From Imbricaverruca yamaguchii (Eukaryota; Arthropoda; Thecostraca; Neoverrucidae): a stretch of 64,000 bases of DNA. Of the stretch, positions 35,473-45,671 are shown in pieces (the first letter of the stretch is position 1; every line of letters begins with the position of its first letter). Both the position numbers and the translations under genes were made by a program. The DNA lies in the NCBI GenBank assembly GCA_034440575.1, contig JAOTOL010001452.1, positions 248,001 through 312,000 on the forward strand, given 5' to 3'. The notes beneath the pieces were generated by a model. That model saw nothing but the letters and a program-made list of their open reading frames with translations. It was not told the origin of the DNA and did not search any database.

Positions 35473-35760
35473 TATCCACTTGGATAACTTCTCAAATATT
35501 GAGAGGATTTAATATTTGAATGAAAAGAAGCATATCAGAATGACCCAGAATGCCCCAGTTGAGGTCGCACGGTAGCAAAACATTTTCTTATACATAAACT
35601 GTGCCTCCATTGATCTGTATGCATACTTTGGCCCGATTGTATCTCACAATAACAAGCAACCGTTTGAGACGTCACAAACAGCACCTACAGTGGATTTGTT
35701 ATGTCATTAGAAAACCACCTAAGATGAGTTTGAGGTCAATTGTTTTACACTATGTAAAGA
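35160..35760 (+). repeat. Two diverged copies of a ~190-bp unit around a (TA)n tract
   Basis: GAGGTCACACGGCAG...ACAACAAGCAACCGCTTAAG...GATTTGACAG on the left is echoed by GAGGTCGCACGGTAG...AATAACAAGCAACCGTTTGAG...CCACCTAAGATGAG on the right. Confidence 0.65.
35399..35472. repeat. (TA)n microsatellite
   Basis: About 36 uninterrupted AT repeats between the two copies described for 35160-35760. Confidence 0.99.
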
Positions 35761-35939
35761 ATGTCTGAATTTACAGGTGTTGACAGCCTAAAACTGCTGT
35801 CTCGGTTGGCTTGGCTATTATGGCAGATCAACCAAATGGGCGAGGGGAAAAAGTCCCCACACCCAGTGACTAGATGATTAAGTTAGCTCATGCAGCTATT
35901 GGAGTTTACATTTGCCTCTGTACTGAGCAAAAAGGGAGA

Positions 35940-36120
35940 ATGTTCGAATATGAATGAAGTTATCTATTTGTCCAAGATGCACAAACTATATTGCTATAGG
36001 TCACAATGCAATATCAAGTTGGGATAATCCTCGATTTCCTTCAAAGTTGGTCTGAAGTATTCCCCATGGTGAGGAAAACTTCCCCGCCATTAATCCCGTA
36101 ACCCGATTTGACCTGAAAAT
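35940..36120 (+). repeat. Dispersed repeat family E, copy 2
   Basis: See the copy at 16141; the shared core is TAGGTCACAATGCAATATCA then GATTTCCTT. Confidence 0.5.
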
Positions 36121-36351
36121 AAGTGTTTTCCAATAGGTCCAAGTAGCATACCCCAAACGGTACTGGAAACTTCACTTGATTTCGATGAGTAGTTCTGAAG
36201 GCGCCCACAAAAAAAGCACATGGGCGTTCAATGAAGCTCCTCCCGTCCACTGGCGATGGTTAATAAAACACTTCCAGTCGTATAAATTGAACATGGTGCA
36301 TTTGGAACCGAACATCAGTATTATTTTTCACATTTCTCCATTCGTTCATTC

Positions 36352-36572
36352 CCAGTCCTCGCGCTCCTCTCCAAGTGACCTTCCCAGTCGACGTGCTCCT
36401 CTGCACTTGACCTTCCCAGTCGACGTGCTCCTCTCCACTTGACCTTCCCAGCCTGTGTGCTCCTCTGCACTTGACCTTCCCAATCGACGTACTCCTCTAC
36501 ACTTGACCTTCCCAGTCTGTGTGCTCCTCTGCACGTGACCTTCCCAGTCGACGTGCTCCTCTGCACCTGACC
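36352..36572 (+). repeat. 32-bp minisatellite abutting an exon
   Basis: About seven units of CCCAGTCGACGTGCTCCTCT followed by GCACTTGACCTT. The CTCCTCT and TGACCTTCCCAG portions act as a ready-made polypyrimidine tract plus AG in each unit. The final unit runs into the Cys-rich exon. Confidence 0.95.
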
Positions 36573-36590
36573 CTTGACCTCGCCCGCCAG

Positions 36591-36779
36591 ACCGTCGAGT
36601 GCCACCACGGCCGGGCGGACGAAGAGCTATGGTGCGTGTGCGACAAGGGCTGGATGTCGTCGCCGCTCGACCGCGCCTCCTTCCAGACGTCCTCCTCCGT
36701 CTACCACATGTGCAACATCAAGGTGGTCAAGCCGGCCGACGAGGCGGCGCAGAACAGGGCGGCCTCCAACTGGCTCTTT
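36591..36779 (+). CDS. Cys-rich (half-EGF-like) exon of the membrane protein gene
   Basis: The block runs from CCCGCCAG to TGGCTCTTT|GTATCC and is 63 codons in phase 0 at both ends. It encodes TVECHHGRADEELWCVCDKG, then W...SSSVYHMCN, then a Lys/Ala stretch ending AASNWLF. The pattern C-x-C-x3-G-W-x(n)-C is that of the C-terminal half of an EGF-like module, placing it outside the cell next to the membrane (inference). The last residues begin the transmembrane helix completed by the exon at 42289. The donor (GTATCC) is weak but its phase is exact. An alternative start at 36548 adds 43 nt from the neighbouring minisatellite (ending LDLARQ) and restores phase with the exon at 34194-34246. Confidence 0.7.
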
Positions 36780-39299
36780 GTATCCTTTTGCGCGATCAGG
36801 CTGCATGGTCTGTACGGCAAGACAAGCACAGTTTTGTGATGATTATTACGAATCGTCCTCAGTAGCAGTGGGCTGTGTTGCATAGCCGATATTTTATGAG
36901 TAGAAAGCGCAACACAGTGCTGCAGGGAATGCAGTGTTGCACCGCTTACACCTCCGATCTTCACAAGGGTCACTGTGTCACGCTGAAGGACGCTGTAGAC
37001 TTCATGCTATCAACCGTATTCCTGCTACAATTAATGGATTCAGTGACGAGGTGTTGGGACCATTTGCGTGAAGATCAGCTAACGATATCAATGTGTGATA
37101 TGGTCAGTTGCTGTCTTCGGTAAGTATAGGGATTTATTTCGGTTCGGGGCACATGGAAATAGCAATGTTCCACAATTAAGTCTGTCTTTGTTCCAACTTG
37201 ATAATTGCTGCTTGACATTAATGTAAGCCATGGACACGCACCTGAAAAGGTATGCTTCGAATTTCGCTGCATGTTGTAAAAGTATGTATGCGGAACATTG
37301 AATGATAACCAGCGGCAAATACAAAAGAGTGAAGGACTGTCTCAACTTCAGTCCCGATGTTTGAAAACTTGATTGGTCTCAATGACAACGTAGCATTTTG
37401 GCATCGTCAATCCGGTTCATGTTTCGAAACAAGCCACATAGAGGTGACAGCTGAGGTGAGTAACTTTGCGTGAGACGAAATGTACGACCCTGAATACACC
37501 AGGAGGTGCTGAGTTTACATCAAAAGTAGCGTTAGGGATTATGCTATATTACTCAACGTTTCAGCCAGGGGCCATCGTCAGGAGTCTAAGACATTGAGAG
37601 CCATTCTTCGTTGTATTAAACAGTGAGTAGCTTTCCCAGCACACGCCAAGCAATGGTACCACCTAATCAGTAGCGGCATGGTAGCGTAAGTCGCGTTGAT
37701 AGCTACCTATATTTGCATGGCGTTGCCACAGTATACGTCATTTTTTGGTGCCATGCGGATTCCCTACAACTGGTGCACCACATCCTGCAACTCAGCGCCG
37801 CACATTTCTAGCATGTTGCCGCGACACTCATCCTGATGGCCTACACGGCCTGCATAGCCTACACGGCCTACACATTCTGATGGCATAGCCCACCCACCCG
37901 ATGTTGGACAACTCCAGGCTGAAGACGCTGAAAATCCAACAACTCTGTCGAAGTCGAACCGCGCAGCTTCGATTCGCCCGCCGCCCTTCTCTGTGCGGCG
38001 ACTTCAGATACCGGGTACGCGCAGGCTGATGCTAATTCGGCTGCACCTCCTGCACCGCGGTGCATTCAACATGGCCGCGCCTCGACATTGCTGTGAGCGC
38101 AACAGACACCACGTCATCAGCTCGCTGCAGGCTGCCCAGTGCCGATTGCCCAGTGCCGAGTGCCCAGTGCCGAGTGCCGAGTGCCGAGTGCCGAGTGCCG
38201 AGTGCCGAGTGCCGTGTGCCGCGCCCACCCCCGCCCCCGCGTGACTCGCCGTCGTGCCGCAGGCGCCTCGGAGGGGGCGGCCAAAATGGCGAGGCCTCGC
38301 TCCGCCGGCGGACGGCCATAGGGCGCGCGGCGCGGCCCGCGGCAGCCCAGCCCGCGCAGCCCAGCCTTCGCAGCCCAGCCCGCTCGGCCGGCGTTCAGCG
38401 AACTGCGGCCGCCAGCCCGACCCCAGACGGCCAGATGCTGGCCGGCGCGCTCTTCCGCGAACCGCCAGCGCGCTGATGAGCCGACAAAACGCCGCTTTGG
38501 AGGCAGAACGACGCCGGCACTAAACTGCACACCGACGCAATAACAAACCGACTCGTCCGCTATTTGCATATTGATTAGCGCTCGCCTCAATAACAGACGG
38601 CATTGCGGGTATTTTGCAGTTGTGCGCCCAAATGAGCGCTAATAATTTTACTCATGGAATTATCGGACAATTTCGTATGGCGGGCTCTTAGTGCAGTGGC
38701 TGAGATGAAGTAACCCGCGATTTAATGCTTTCCTTTGTTCCCGGTAAAATTTCAAAAAATATATAAATGGCAGTTGACAGGTAACATGCAAACATAGCGC
38801 CACGAGAGATGAGATAGTCGGTTATGTAATTTTCTATATATTTAGGAGCTTCAACCTGACACCCTCCTCCAACCACCACCTCGAAGAATTCCCTTCATTC
38901 CCGCAGGGAATTGAGCCGTTCCAATTGCACTGGATCAAGTGGAGCTTGCAATACCTTGAATCTCTCGATCACTTTACCACAGATCCCCTCAGATCTGAAC
39001 AAGCTAGCGTTGTAAAAAGATCATGAGAGTGTGTATGATAAGTGCATCACCAACTGCGCGCTACTTATACCTCACTTAGCCGATTCATATATCCAGCTGA
39101 CAGCGCCGCACGCTATTTAAGGCAGGCACAGCTTGTGGCACGTGCTATTTTTTCGGGCAAGGTGGTCTTCGGGTTCACAACAGCGCTAAGAATTGCTCAG
39201 CCTGCAGTGTGAGCACGATCCGACGATAGCAGCTATTTATGTTTGTTTTTCAGCACCACCCACCAGTGTTTTCCGCCTTGGTGTAGAGCCTGTCATGCA
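36780..39299. other. Intron DNA with a GC-rich patch
   Basis: Bases 38128-38222 hold a GTGCCGA/GTGCCCA 7-bp repeat within a CpG-rich patch (37980-38480) whose frames are open on both strands but Arg/Ala/Pro-rich. Near 37840-37880, GCCTACACGGCC recurs. No exon is supported. Confidence 0.4.
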
Positions 39300-40680
39300 G
39301 CATGTCGCTGTGCCGTAGGATTGCGATTGTATTCCCACGTGATTGTGATTGTGTTGCCGTGCCCCGTGCTGTGTGATTGTGATTGTGTGGCGTGTCATTG
39401 TGATTGCGTTGCCGTGTGATTATGATTGTGTTCCTTTCCCCGTGCTGTGTGAGTGTGATTGTGATTGTGTTGCCGTGTGAGTGTGATTGTGTTCCGTTCC
39501 CCGTGCCGTGTGAGTGTGATTGTGTTCCGTTCCCCGTGCCGTGTGAGTGTGATTGTGTTGCCGTGTCCTGTGCCGTGTGGGTGTGATTGTGTTCCGTTCC
39601 CCGTGCCGTGTGAGTGTGATCGTGTTGCCGCGTCCTGTGCCGTGTGGGTGTGATTGTGTTCCGTTCCCCGTGCCGTGTGAGTGTGATCGTGTTGCCGTGT
39701 CCTGTGCCGTGTGGGTGTGATTGTGTTCCGTTCCCCGTGCTGTGTGAGTGTGATTGTGATTATGATTGTGTTGCCGTGTGAGTGTGATTGTGTTCCGTTC
39801 CCCGTGCCGTGTGAGTGTGATTGTGTTCCGTTCCCCGTGCCGTGTGGGTGTGATCGTGTTGCCGTGTCCTGTGCCGTGTGGGTGTGATTGTGTTCCGTTC
39901 CCCGTGCTGTGTGAGTGTGATTGTGATTATGATTGTGTTGCCGTGTGAGTGTGATTGTGTTCCGTTCCCCGTGCCGTGTGAGTGTGATTGTGTTCCGTTC
40001 CCCGTGCCGTGTGAGTGTGATCGTGTTGCCGTGTCCTGTGCCGTGTGGGTGTGATTGTGTTCCGTTCCCCGTGCCGTGTGAGTGTGATCGTGTTGCCGTG
40101 TCCTGTGCCGTGTGGGTGTGATTGTGTTCCGTTCCCCGTGCTGTGTGAGTGTGATTGTGATTATGATTGTGTTGCCGTGTGAGTGTGATTGTGTTCCGTT
40201 CCCCGTGCCGTGTGAGTGTGATTGTGTTCCGTTCCCCGTGCCGTGTGGGTGTGATCGTGTTGCCGTGTCCTGTGCCGTGTGGGTGTGATTGTGTTCCGTT
40301 CCCCGTGCTGTGTGAGTGTGATTGTGATTGTGTTGCCGTGTGATTGTGATTGTGTTCCGTTCCCCGTGCTGTGTGAGTGTGATTGTGTTCCGTTCCCCGT
40401 GTCGTATGAGTGTGATTGTGTTCCGTTCCCCGTCCTGTGCGAGTGTGATTGTGTTCCGTTCCCCGTGTCGTATGAGTGTGATCGTGTTGCCGTGTCCTGT
40501 GCCGTGTGGGTGTGATTGTGATTGTGATTGTGTCGCCGTGTGCGTGTGATTGTGCTGCCATGCCCCGTGCTGTGTGAGTGTGAGTGTGATTGTGATTGTG
40601 TTGCCGTGTGATTATGATTGTGTTCCGTTCCCTGTGCCGTGTGATTATGATTGTGTTCCGTTCCCCGTGCCGTGGGATTT
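39300..40680 (+). repeat. 33-bp minisatellite with higher-order units
   Basis: Basic unit: GTGCCGTGTGAGTGTGATTG then TGTTCCGTTCCCC. A marker sub-unit (GATTGTGATTATGATTGTG) recurs near 39752, 39919 and 40152, spacings of about 167 and 233, differing by two basic units. The minus strand stays open for 388 codons (Thr/His/Gly/Asn-rich); this is a repeat artefact. Confidence 0.97.
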
Positions 40681-40984
40681 CTCACGTAGTTGTGCATGGG
40701 TCTGCTTCAACCTCTGCTGCCTCCCGGACATGTCTGTCTGACGGGCGGACGTCCATGCAGCCTGCTAACAAATAACGAATGAAAGGTATCCACAGTGCCT
40801 CAGCCGTGCCAACCACTCATACCGAGTAAGTGCAATTTCATGTGGGTTGTCTGTCTGATAGGCATGTCATGTATGGCTGGCGGTGCGTCTGACAGCTGGT
40901 GTTTCATCTGACAGTCACTGCCTGTCACTGAACCCGTCACCTGAAGCCGACAGGATATTTTGCGAGAGGCAGCCTCATTACCTG

Positions 40985-41130
40985 CAGCTCCGCAATGACA
41001 GCCTCTGTGACTGACGGTCGCTGTGTCTGATGATCCCTGTGACTGACAGCCTCTGTGACTGATGACTCCTGTGACTGATGATCCCTGCGACTGACAGCCC
41101 TGTGACTGATGATCCCTGCGACTGACAGTC
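40985..41130 (+). repeat. Short CTGTGACTGA repeat cluster
   Basis: About eight drifting units around CTGTGACTGATGATCC and CTGTGACTGACAGCC. Confidence 0.85.
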
Positions 41131-41289
41131 GGCGGCCGGCAGTGGCGGCGCCGCGGGAAGCCATCATTGCCAGCCAACCGCGCCAAATGCGTCTGGCGCG
41201 CCGCTTTACGACCGGTGTGCTCACCGGCGGAGAGCCAGGCTGACCTTGCCCCGCAGCGTCGGCGGCGCCGGCCCAGCGTACGGCCAGTT

Positions 41290-41460
41290 GATGGGTCGTA
41301 CCAGTACTGCTAGTACCGGTACCGTCAGTACCGGTACCGTCAGTACCGGTACCGTCAGTACCGGTATCGTCCGTACCGGTATCGTACGTACCGGTATCGT
41401 CCGTACCGGTATCGTCCGTACCGGTACCGTCCGTACCGGTATCGTCCGTACTAGTTACAT
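41290..41460 (+). repeat. 15-bp minisatellite (ACCGTCAGTACCGGT)
   Basis: About eleven 15-bp units around GTACCGGTACCGTCA; later units change to GTACCGGTATCGTCC. As the unit is a multiple of three, frames remain open throughout (Thr-Gly-Thr-Val type on plus). Without splice evidence I do not call it coding. Confidence 0.95.
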
Positions 41461-42288
41461 CCAGTTGATGAATCGTACCAGTACCCTCCAGTTGGTGGAT
41501 CGCACCAGCACGAGATATCCACGAGAAGGGGCAGATACCGGCTGCGGTGAGATGTCCACCTCTCACGGCTCTCGCGCCACCACAATGTGGCCGCGAACGC
41601 CTTCTCTGGAAACAGATTCAGAGCATGCGAGGATAAATGTTAAATGATGAGTGATCAAAGTTGGTAGTACCAAAATGCAAAAGGCGGTTCCGGTTCTGCG
41701 TGAGGAAAGTACACCTTTAATGCTGTATTTCACCTTGAATCACTGCCATGTTGCCTGCGAGAAGAGTCTCGCTACGGACCTGTTCGTTTGGAAAAGTATT
41801 GAGAGCGCTTCGTGAATGACATTGGTGTCAGAAATCGCGTAGCGAAGAAGGGCGCGTGCGCCTCTGGGTGAAATCGCCGGTGTGAGGCGACATAGCAATA
41901 AAAGAAGCCATCACAGTTTCAAAAGCGTGATGGTCGAGCCTAGCCGGCCGGTCCTCTCGGAACAGTTGGTGTAGTTGTGCATACCATATACACGGAAGTA
42001 GACTCTCCCGGCTTTCGCCCTCGCCCGAAATGAAGTGAACTACGTTTTTAGAAAATTGCACGCGCAATCTTCTACCATTTCCAACCTCTGTGCAAATGTG
42101 CTTATCCGATGGTCCTGAGTGGATATTTTTCAATGCACAGTTTAGTAGTTAATCGGAACTGTAATTGAGCTCCATTAAAACAAGACAAGACTATTTAGAG
42201 CAACATCTTCTGTCGTGCTGCGCCGCAATGACGTCATCGTGCGTGCGTGTCGCGCCGCGGCTGGTTTCCTTGACGACGGCCGCCGCAG
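41461..42288. other. Intron DNA before the last exon
   Basis: Ends in CGACGGCCGCCGCAG, the acceptor for the terminal exon. No other coding block recognised. Confidence 0.45.
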
Positions 42289-42636
42289 ACGCTGGCCATC
42301 GGCTCGGTGCTGGTGGGTCTCATCTGCATCGCGCTGACGCTCTACTGCGTCCAGTGGTGGATGGACCACCGCCACCGGCAGGGCGCCTCGCGCTCGCAGA
42401 GCGAGGAGCGGCTGCCGCTCACCGGCGACTCGCCCTCCGGCTCCGAGGCCAGTCTGACCTCTGACCTGTCGCAGCGGCGCAAGACGCCCTACTACCCGCG
42501 CGCCAGCACCGTCAGCCGCCGGCCGTCCGTTCCGCCGGCCAAGAGCGTCCGGATCTCGTCGCGGCCGACCGTGTACGGCGGCGAGCGTGGAGCCAGCGTC
42601 GGCTCCGACGTGACCGCCTCCTCCGGCACCGAGTGA
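42289..42636 (+). CDS. Terminal exon: transmembrane helix and cytoplasmic tail
   Basis: The exon starts in phase 0 after GCCGCCGCAG and ends at TGA (42634-42636), 115 codons. It begins TLAIGSVLVGLICIALTLYC, a strongly hydrophobic helix, followed by VQWWMDHRHRQ, an aromatic/basic edge typical of the cytoplasmic side. The tail is rich in Ser, Arg and Pro (SQSEERLPLTGDSPSGSEAS; RKTPYYPRASTVSRRPSVPP), with many possible Ser/Thr phosphorylation sites, and ends SDVTASSGTE. The preceding exon ends NWLF, so the intron falls at the start of the helix. GC content and third-position bias are much higher than in the flanks, as expected of coding sequence. The topology (N-out, type I) is inferred. Family not recognised. 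Confidence 0.85.
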   Translation, partial: TLAIGSVLVGLICIALTLYCVQWWMDHRHRQGASRSQSEERLPLTGDSPSGSEASLTSDLSQRRKTPYYPRASTVSRRPSVPPAKSVRISSRPTVYGGERGASVGSDVTASSGTE

Positions 42637-42659
42637 CCGCGGTCGGGTCGCAGCGGGTG

Positions 42660-42850
42660 GGTGCGGGGTCAGGCACGAGGTCAGGTCATGGGTCAGGTCA
42701 TGGGTCAGGTCATGGGTCAGGTCATGGGGTCATGTGGGGTCAGGTCATGGGGTCAGGTCATGTGGTCAGGTCATGGGGTCAGGTCATGGAGTCAGGTCAT
42801 GGGGTCAGGTCATGGAGTCAGGTCATGGGATCAGGTCATGGGGTCAGATC
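42660..42850 (+). repeat. GGTCATGGGTCA-type minisatellite after the stop codon
   Basis: Around fifteen units of 10-13 bp built from AGGTCATGGGGTC. It starts 24 bp after the stop codon, so it is probably in the 3' UTR (inference). Each unit contains an AGGTCA half-site. Confidence 0.93.
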
Positions 42851-43074
42851 TGTGGCCTGTCGCACCGGGTAGTCAGTGTCGGATCACTAGGAATTTGGTT
42901 CAGGTTCAGGTCACGGGGTCGGATCTGTGTCCTCTTGCACAATGAGTGGTCAGTGTCAGGTCACTGATGATGGGTCCGGGGTCAGGCCACGCTGTCAGAT
43001 ATGTGCCATCGCGCCACAACGAGTGGTCAGAATCAGATCACTGGGAATTGATAAGAGTTGAGGTTGCGGTATCG

Positions 43075-43445
43075 TGCCAGGTCTACAGCATCCCCTGGCA
43101 GCGACAATATTGCTTCCTACAGCATCCCCTGGTACCAATAATATTACGTCCCGCAGCATCCCCTGGTGTCAACAACATTACGTCCTACAGAATTTCCTGG
43201 TACCGACAATATTACATCCCACAGCATCTCCTGGTACCAACAATATTACGTCCTGCAGCATCCCCTGGTGCCGACAATATTGCGTCCCGCAGCATCTCAT
43301 CGTACCAACAATATTACGTCCTACAGCATCCCCTGGTACCAACAATATTACGTCCAACAGAATCTCCTGGTACCGATGATCTTACGTCCCACGTCATCTC
43401 CTGGTACCGACAATATTACGTCCCACAGCATCCCCTGGTACCGAC
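43075..43445 (+). repeat. 34-bp minisatellite, about 11 copies
   Basis: Unit: CAGCATCCCCTGGTACCAAC followed by AATATTACGTCCYA. Variation T/C, A/T is scattered. The 34-bp period shifts frame each unit, yet plus frames stay open through it. Confidence 0.95.
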
Positions 43446-43499
43446 TGACCGCAGTCGCACTCCAGAGCTTGTTCAAGCAGGTTCTGTCCTCAGATGTGC

Positions 43500-43725
43500 C
43501 ATACTGCTCTGTGGTTTTCGGCCAGATGCGCCATATCTTGATGTGATTTGCGGCCAGATGCGCCATATCTTGATGTGGTTTGCGGCCAGATGCGCCATAT
43601 CGTGCTGCAGTTTGCGGCCAGATGCGCCATATCGTGCTGCAGTTTGCGGGCAGATGCGCCATACCGTACTGTGATTTGCGGCCAGATGCGCCATATCTTG
43701 ATGTGCTTGCGGCCGGGGCTGTGCC
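43500..43725 (+). repeat. 32-bp minisatellite, about 6 copies
   Basis: Unit: TTTGCGGCCAGATGCGCCAT followed by ATCTTGATGTGG or ATCGTGCTGCAG. Confidence 0.95.
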
Positions 43726-43791
43726 GCTGACCATGGGACCCGGACGTGTCCCTGCGCGGATCCTGAGTGGAGTCTCACGGCCTGTTGTGCG

Positions 43792-43905
43792 GGCCGCAGG
43801 GGCCGCAGGGGCCGCAGCGGCCGCAGGGACCGCAGGGGCCGCAGGGGCCGCAGGGGCCACAGGGGCCGCAGGAGCCGCAGGGGCCGCAGGGGCCGCAGCA
43901 GCTCT
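43792..43905 (+). repeat. 9-bp GGGGCCGCA repeat
   Basis: About twelve 9-bp units; frames give Ala-Gly-Ala on plus and Ala-Ala-Pro on minus. Very GC-rich. Confidence 0.95.
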
Positions 43906-44031
43906 GCCTTTGACGCTAACTGGGAAGTCATTTTCCCGATACACCTTGCACGATGTCGGCGTGCATACTAAGGGTGCATGCTATTTGCGTTGTGTTCGTG
44001 GCGTTTCATGTTGTTGCTGATATATCTGTGC

Positions 44032-44037
44032 AATAAA
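44032..44037 (+). terminator. Candidate polyadenylation signal of the membrane protein gene
   Basis: AATAAA in GTGCAATAAATCAAC, about 1.4 kb after the stop codon. Another AATAAA is at 44438-44443. Which is used cannot be told from sequence. Confidence 0.35.
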
Positions 44038-44044
44038 TCAACAT

Positions 44045-45040
44045 GGGATCAGGTGCATTAGTACTGATATGCAAATGCTGCATCAACAGCATTGTATTGA
44101 TGATATTGCTATTGCTACCAGCATTGATGCAAATGCTGCATCAATACCGGTAATTTGTTGAGAATGTGGAATTGGATGTATCTCATATACAACACCAACG
44201 CTGGTCATTAGTGGATGATGTGGAATTCCAAGTACCTCAAATGCAACACCAACACCGGTTGCTGCAGCATGACATGTTTCTCCAAACTTGCATTGGTCCA
44301 TGCAATGAGCAGCACCAACTTCTTTCGCTGCACAACGCGCCATCTGCACAATTTGTTACACCGAAGTTGTCGGTGAAACTTCGTCAATGGCAATAGCGGC
44401 TTTACAGCTCATAACTGTGTCACCTGTTCATCTTGAGAATAAAGTCAGGTTTTGATTACGCACACGTCGTCATGCCCACCAGGGGTGTGTGGGGGGGGGA
44501 AGAGGTTGACAAGGTGAACATTGCATACCCATGGGCGGGAGCAGTGCTATGTTAAACATATATTTGTGCAGTGATGTTACTCGAAGTTAACCCTAAACAT
44601 ACACACTCCTAGGGGAAATGTCATGTTTGAACCTAAAACCCTAATAAACCTAAACTAAGCCTACAAATAAACATTAACACAAGCAAAAACGTTGGCTGCA
44701 TGTTATTTCCGCATTTCACTAGAAATGCAACGAAATTGCCAGTTTTCTTCTAGACTTAATGCAGAGCCAACGGAGCGCATACGTTCCAATGAAACATCCA
44801 GCATGCCTGCAATTAGAATGAGCACAATTTCAACAAAACTGGCTGGATTGTATGAGCTAGCGCTGTACCTGTGACAGCACAAACACAATGCCGCCATGAT
44901 GGATGCTCTCCCGCAACAACTTATCACGCAATTTAGTACATCCAACGTGCCGGACGTAAAATTGTTATCTATATCACAGACGGAAGTGCTGCACATGATC
45001 ACGCTATGCGCGTTGCCACCTAGCACACCTTGGAGGCTGT
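44045..45040. other. Intergenic DNA
   Basis: CAAATGCTGCATCAA recurs near 44070 and 44130, and ATGTGGAATT-AT/CCAAGTA-CTCA near 44164 and 44218, giving a small diverged tandem duplication. A G-run lies at 44491-44499. No gene called. Confidence 0.45.
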
Positions 45041-45044
45041 CTGT

Positions 45045-45660
45045 GAGTGACACTTGTTCGCCATATCACATGGCGAGGGCATCTAGGACTGACACTTGTT
45101 CGCCATATCACATGGCGAGGGCGCCTGGGAGCGACCTCGGGGAACGACCGAATACGCCACCACCCAAGAGGTTCTCAAGCGCCTCCTTAACACGCGCCCT
45201 AGATTCTGCCCATCTGCACCTGCCAGCCATACACAGAGAGGCTGGCCGCAGGAGAGTTCTCTATTCGTTTGTCTTCCACTATAACAGACTTCCTACTGAA
45301 ACAAAAACATCGAGGCTGTCTAACTTCAAGAAACATGCGCTAGCGTATCTCCACGAACAACACTAGTCGCACACAAAAAACTTACACCATGGATATGTGT
45401 ACACTATGAAGTCACCTTTAGGCCGTCGCTTTCCTATCACTTCTACAAACCACTCGTGTATAGCTCGTGTGGTAAGCACGGTGTATGTAGTGCGGAGAGT
45501 GATGTGGGTATTGTATTATGTTGGCGTACGAATGTTTGTTGCGCATCTGCTCCCACTATTGACCACAAATCTATCCTTTCTTTGTAAATATCTGTGAGTT
45601 ATGCCCAGACTGTCCATAACAGCCACTGCACGTGGAGGGCATGTATTGTGAAATAAATAA
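45045..45660 (+). mobile_element. 3' end of a non-LTR retrotransposon (+)
   Basis: The frame ending at 45366 reads SARALDSAH-like remnant followed by RRRVLYSFVFHYNRLPTETK, then TSRLSNFKKHALAYLHEQH and a stop. This is the usual Jockey/CR1-type ORF2 tail (Y/W-N-x-LP-x-x-x-R/K ... L-x-x-F-K-x-x-L-x-x-Y-L). A 3' UTR of about 290 bp follows and ends in an AATA repeat (45650-45670), the microsatellite-like tail expected of such elements. Near the 5' side a 37-bp block (ACACTTGTTCGCCATATCAC and on) is present twice in tandem. The RT domain is absent, so the copy is 5'-truncated. Confidence 0.75.
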
Positions 45661-45671
45661 ATAAATAAATA

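Noticed and set aside
39395..40697. 388-codon minus frame, Thr/His/Gly/Asn-rich
   Set aside because: Product of the 33-bp minisatellite; no unique coding part.
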